Made by a program: the position numbers and the translations under genes. This document shows positions 21,053 through 23,518 of a stretch of DNA of 23,518 nucleotides, one piece after another (positions within the stretch are counted from its first letter, which is position 1; each line of letters starts with the position of its first letter). The notes under the pieces were generated by a model. It made no database searches, had not been told where the DNA came from, and worked only from the letters and a program-made list of their open reading frames with translations. The stretch comes from W0P28-013 sp963659365 (GTDB lineage: Bacteria > Bacteroidota > Bacteroidia > Bacteroidales > Paludibacteraceae), in NCBI GenBank assembly GCA_963659365.1, contig CAVKTI010000038.1, positions 1-23,518 on the forward strand, in the 5' to 3' direction.

Positions 21053-22747
21053 CTACTCGACGACAAGTTGCTTGAACTTGGCGTGCCGTTTTTCGTCCTG
21101 CAATAGCAGATTCAGTTTGAACTGCCCATCGCGTGCGCCTTCGGCAATACATTGCGCTTTGAATTTCTCGAACGACTGCGCCACCAAGCGGAATGTTTTC
21201 GGGTCTTTCACGCGGAACGAGGCGCGTTTGGCCGCATACTCGATGTTGATCTCTTTCAGCGTGTCGTCCACCACTTTGGTAAAGGCTTCGGCCTGCGCTT
21301 GCGTGGTGTTTTGGTCGGCAAATTCGTAGTAAAAATTATACGCCGATTCGGCCAAATCGGCAAATCCGATGAAGAAATGCGTCGTCAAGCCCGTCTGCTT
21401 CTCGGCCTGATGCACGGCGTTGATAAATTGGGCTTCGGCCAGTTTTTCGCCCGTCATGGTTACAATGCCGTTTACCTTCTGAATGAGGTGTACCGTGGGC
21501 GTATTGCCAAAAAATTCGCCAACTTCCACAAGGTCGTTCATGTTGTAGCGGTAGAGCCCAGCAAAAGTGGTTACATAGGGGCAGTAGCGTTTGCCTTTTT
21601 CCAATTTCCAAAGTTGGAGAAAGTGCTTCGTGTCGCTTTCGAGTTCCTCTTCGGCCACAAATTCGTAGTAGTGAAAATGCGGAAAAAGCACGGTGTTGTT
21701 CGTGTCGTCGAGCACCAAGCCGAAGCGGCACTCCGAAGCAAAATAGCCGAACTCTTGGTGCAGCATCGTATCGGGGAACGAGTGGGCAAATTTTTCGACA
21801 TAGACATGCGTGTTGCCGCACTTCCAAGTGTTCAAAATCTGCAAGTTAGGCCAATAGTGCTTGGGCAGCACTTGACCGTATTTCGCCTTCAACGCACGCA
21901 GTTCGGCGGCGCGTTCGGGGTTCGGTTTCAGGTAGGGACGAATATCCTCGCGAATCCAGTCGGGAATGTTGAGTTCGGCTTTCAGCGTGCCCTGCTCAAT
22001 GTCGCGGCAATAGTCGTTGAAATAGTCGTTCACATTGTTCTGCATCTCGACAATGGTCGATGGATTGGCGGTAACCACCAGCGTGATATTGCGCTCGATG
22101 CCCATGCGCATGATGGTGTAGTAGCGCGCGGTGTAGTCCTCGATGGCAAAAACCGATGCAGGCGATGCGTAGAGTTTTTTCACAAATTTGGGGCAGTCGC
22201 GCTGTGTAACGCCGCTCACCGAGCCGAAAAAAGTGCCGTCGGGCGCTTCGCCCTCTTTTACCTTGCCCACAATCGACACAATTTTGCCAGTGAACACTTT
22301 CGGCCGATTTTTGATGAAGTTGAAGAGCCACACCTTGGTCATTTTGCCGTAGATGTTGTTCAAGTATTCCGCCGTAATTGGCACCCATTTTGGCTCGCTG
22401 GTGGTGCCGCTGGTGGTGGCATACATCACTGGTTTGCCGGGGAAAAGCACATTTTCTGTGCCGTGTTTATGCTTCTCGACATACGGCCGCAAATCTTCGT
22501 AGTCGTTCAGGCTCACCAGTTTCTGATAGCGCGCATAGAGTTCAGTGTCGGTTGGTGCAGCAAGAATTTCGGCGAAATGGTGTTCGCGTCCATACTCGGT
22601 ATCTTTGGCGTAGTTGAGAATTTGGCGCAAGGTGCGCTCGCTCGTTTTACGCGGGTCGCGCGAAGCCTTTTTCAGTTTCAGATACTGGATTCCGCCCGCA
22701 ACACCAAGCAAAAAATTCGGAACAAAAGGACAATTTGTATCTTTCAT
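21053..22747 (-). CDS. GH3-like acyl-adenylating protein (first of two)
   Basis: A 564-residue GH3-family protein. The nucleotide-binding loop is YATTSGTTSEPKWVP (109-123). YFASECRFG (335-343) and GLYRYNMNDLVEV (397-409) are the other two family motifs. The family adenylates carboxylic acids and, in plants, transfers them to amino acids. The bacterial substrate is not known. The ATG at 22747 was chosen over a TTG at 22756. It is the first gene of a probable GH3-GH3-HAD-PlsC transcription unit, with a good promoter and a leader of about 160 bases. It lacks the basic C-terminal tail of its paralogue, ending right after LLLQDEKRHAKFKQLVVE. Confidence 0.85.
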   Translation of the reverse strand: MKDTNCPFVPNFLLGVAGGIQYLKLKKASRDPRKTSERTLRQILNYAKDTEYGREHHFAEILAAPTDTELYARYQKLVSLNDYEDLRPYVEKHKHGTENVLFPGKPVMYATTSGTTSEPKWVPITAEYLNNIYGKMTKVWLFNFIKNRPKVFTGKIVSIVGKVKEGEAPDGTFFGSVSGVTQRDCPKFVKKLYASPASVFAIEDYTARYYTIMRMGIERNITLVVTANPSTIVEMQNNVNDYFNDYCRDIEQGTLKAELNIPDWIREDIRPYLKPNPERAAELRALKAKYGQVLPKHYWPNLQILNTWKCGNTHVYVEKFAHSFPDTMLHQEFGYFASECRFGLVLDDTNNTVLFPHFHYYEFVAEEELESDTKHFLQLWKLEKGKRYCPYVTTFAGLYRYNMNDLVEVGEFFGNTPTVHLIQKVNGIVTMTGEKLAEAQFINAVHQAEKQTGLTTHFFIGFADLAESAYNFYYEFADQNTTQAQAEAFTKVVDDTLKEINIEYAAKRASFRVKDPKTFRLVAQSFEKFKAQCIAEGARDGQFKLNLLLQDEKRHAKFKQLVVE

Positions 22748-22756
22748 CGCTGTCAA

Positions 22757-22910
22757 TTATAAGAAAGTGTGCCAAACAGGTGCAAATTCACCTCTGCTGG
22801 TAGGCGGTGCAACAAATGCGGTGCTATTCAGTCGCTACCAACCAGCGTTAAGTCTTTGATTTTCAGTAAGAAGCCGCCACTGCACCGCCTTTTGGGCGAC
22901 TTCGGCTTAT
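22757..22910 (-). ncRNA. Candidate structured RNA leader upstream of the GH3 cluster
   Basis: The ~160 bases between the promoter at 22916 and the GH3 start are rich in pairing. AAGCCG (22871-22876) pairs CGGCTT (22903-22908), GGCGGTGCA (22803-22811) pairs TGCACCGCC (22881-22889), GCTGG (22796-22800) pairs CCAGC (22842-22846), and AGGTG (22778-22782) pairs CACCT (22789-22793). A second GCGGTGC (22818-22824) can compete for the same GCACCGC (22882-22888), so two exclusive folds are possible. On the plus strand the outer stem is followed by ATTTTT and could act as a terminator, so the strand is not certain. I could not match it to a known riboswitch class. Confidence 0.45.
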
Positions 22911-22915
22911 TTTTG

Positions 22916-22947
22916 CAAAGATAGACTTTTATTTGCGAACTGCCAAA
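22916..22947 (-). promoter_or_regulatory. Promoter of the GH3 cluster / structured leader
   Basis: Minus-strand TTTG (22944-22947), 20 bases, TATCTTTG (22916-22923). Transcription would start near 22910. Confidence 0.75.
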
Positions 22948-23048
22948 AGCGGCGATGCGTTGCGCTGTTCAAAACTATTCGGTGCGGCACGCAATAAAAA
23001 CGCAAAACGGTCGTTTTATGAGTAAACAAACCAAAAATCGATGCGCCT

Positions 23049-23207
23049 ATGGCAAAAAATTCTACCACTTTCGAAGTTGGCATGCCAGCCGCCACGCCAA
23101 CGACACTAACTCCGCGCAAACAGACGCTGCAAACCATCTTGGCGTTTGCCGCAGCCTACCACGCCGAAGTGTTCAACGACACGCTACTGGAGTTCATTCT
23201 AAACTAA
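23049..23207 (+). CDS. Small conserved-looking protein, 52 residues
   Basis: The frame encodes 52 residues: MAKNSTTFEVG, a proline/threonine-rich middle (MPAATPTTLTPRKQTL), a helix TILAFAAAYHAE and the ending LLEFILN. The layout (short N-terminus, PRKQTLQ, FAxxY helix, terminal L-N) resembles small Bacteroidales proteins I have met but cannot name. Codon use is like that of the neighbours. The stop is followed within 3 bases by a strong intrinsic terminator, which supports it as a real gene end. Another overlapping frame (22955-23335) runs through that terminator and is rejected. No clear promoter was found. Function unknown. Confidence 0.65.
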   Translation: MAKNSTTFEVGMPAATPTTLTPRKQTLQTILAFAAAYHAEVFNDTLLEFILN

Positions 23208-23234
23208 AAAAAAGCCGCTTGTGCGGCTTTTTTT
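23208..23234 (+). terminator. Intrinsic terminator of the 52-residue gene
   Basis: AAAGCCGC (23211-23218), loop TTGT, GCGGCTTT (23223-23230), then four more T's. Flanking A's and T's make it potentially bidirectional. It is the only textbook rho-independent terminator seen in the window. Confidence 0.92.
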
Positions 23235-23259
23235 GGGGGTGCGAAGTACGAAAGCAGGA

Positions 23260-23274
23260 ACGCACCGCGTGCGT
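23260..23274. repeat. Hairpin ACGCAC-CGC-GTGCGT
   Basis: A perfect 6-bp stem with 3-base loop, related to the hairpin at 14062-14080 (shared core CGCACCG-GTGCGTCC). Confidence 0.75.
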
Positions 23275-23361
23275 CCGAACATTTTTTAATGCTTCAAAAT
23301 TCTCCCTATCGCAACAAGTTATAGTTTCCATTTAGAAACGCAATTTTATAGTACTGAAAAA

Positions 23362-23409
23362 CGCTCGATCCTCCCTGTGGAGGATACCCTCCACAGGGAG
23401 GATCGAGCG
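23362..23409. repeat. Perfect 22-bp inverted repeat with 4-base loop
   Basis: The left arm starts CGCTCGATCCTCCCTG (23362-23383), the loop is ATAC (23384-23387) and the right arm is its exact reverse complement (23388-23409). It is the longest perfect palindrome in the window. No T-run follows, so it is not a standard terminator. Confidence 0.93.
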
Positions 23410-23447
23410 GCGTCCAAAACAAATGCAATACAAAAAACAGGAGAGGA

Positions 23448-23479
23448 TTTGTGTCTCTCCCAAAAATCAGTTATTTTTG
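23448..23479 (+). promoter_or_regulatory. Promoter of the gene entering the right edge
   Basis: TTTG (23448-23451), 20 bases, TATTTTTG (23472-23479), followed 7 bases later by an ATG. A GGAGAG/CTCTCC hairpin (23440-23460) overlaps the upstream box and could modulate it. Confidence 0.65.
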
Positions 23480-23486
23480 TATTGTT

Positions 23487-23518
23487 ATGAGTAAACAACT
23501 AATTTCAGAACAAAGGTA
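23487..23518 (+). CDS. Start of a gene cut by the window edge (possibly IS30-type transposase)
   Basis: Only ten residues are visible: M-S-K-Q-L-I-S-E-Q-R. A good promoter precedes the ATG. The opening resembles the N-terminus of IS30-family transposases (L-[TS]-x-E-Q-R-Y), and IS30 elements are known to favour palindromic targets, which would fit the 22-bp inverted repeat 77 bases upstream. Ten residues cannot settle identity. Confidence 0.35.
   Translation, partial: MSKQLISEQR

Noticed and set aside
21152..22762. 536-residue plus-strand open frame covering the whole first GH3 gene
   Set aside because: It is exactly antisense to a gene with clear family motifs, and its own translation shows no recognisable domain. 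Long shadow frames arise from the codon bias here, as also at 19159-20421 and 2990-4528.
22757..22910. Cobalamin riboswitch
   Set aside because: A GGTGCAAATTCACC stretch and a GCCACTG are present on the plus strand, but the B12 box and the CCCGC-type core are missing and the order is wrong.
22955..23335. 126-residue plus-strand frame overlapping the 52-residue gene
   Set aside because: It runs through the strong terminator at 23208-23234 and into intergenic hairpins, with Arg/Cys/Ser-rich shadow-like composition.
1..23518. tRNA or rRNA genes
   Set aside because: No cloverleaf with T-loop GGTTCRA plus CCA-type end, and no rRNA core motifs, were recognised by eye on either strand. A dedicated search was not possible.

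Overview
The window reads as a chromosome segment of a Bacteroidales-type Bacteroidetes bacterium. The grounds are promoter-like sites of the form TTTG-N20-TAnnTTTG (the Bacteroidetes sigma factor consensus), secreted proteins ending in type IX secretion (T9SS/Por)-like sorting tails, a yicC-gmk pair, DUF3791/DUF3990 genes and a pair of bacterial GH3-like proteins. T9SS tails point away from Bacteroides itself and towards a Paludibacter- or Porphyromonas-like lineage, but the species cannot be named from this sequence.

Layout, left to right. 1-279: intergenic, with a leftward promoter-like site and a GC-rich hairpin. 280-1641 (-): phenylacetate-CoA ligase family enzyme. 1735-2723 (-): three-gene DUF3791 / DUF3990 / DUF3791 module, a candidate ADP-ribosyltransferase-based toxin-antitoxin-like system. 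2894-5239 (+): bifunctional penicillin-binding protein 1A, divergent from that module. 5286-5897 (-): DUF6155-like protein. 5989-8804 (-): tight operon of a secreted CotH-kinase-like protein, shikimate kinase (aroK) and a small SRPBCC-like protein. 9097-10550 (-): yicC-gmk operon. 10772-13960 (-): large UvrD-type helicase with a RecB/AddA-like nuclease end. 14444-16588 (-): secreted endonuclease/exonuclease/phosphatase protein between two jelly-roll-like domains. 17381-22747 (-): two tandem GH3-like proteins, a HAD hydrolase and a PlsC-like acyltransferase. 22757-22910: strongly structured RNA-like leader. 23049-23207 (+): 52-residue small protein with its own terminator. 23362-23409: perfect 22-bp inverted repeat just before a gene that runs off the right edge.

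The housekeeping genes are ordinary: cell-wall synthesis (PBP1A), GMP phosphorylation (gmk), RNA turnover (yicC), aromatic amino-acid synthesis (aroK) and DNA repair (helicase-nuclease). Most of the novelty lies between genes. The spacers are mosaics of 7- or 8-bp tandem arrays, short perfect hairpins and dispersed repeats. In at least three cases the array contains the stop codon of the adjoining gene, and three gene 3' ends share the same ordered module. Other leads are the DUF3791/DUF3990 module, the structured leader ahead of the first GH3 gene, a possible small RNA near 16.9 kb, and the GH3-GH3-HAD-PlsC cluster, whose chemistry is unknown.
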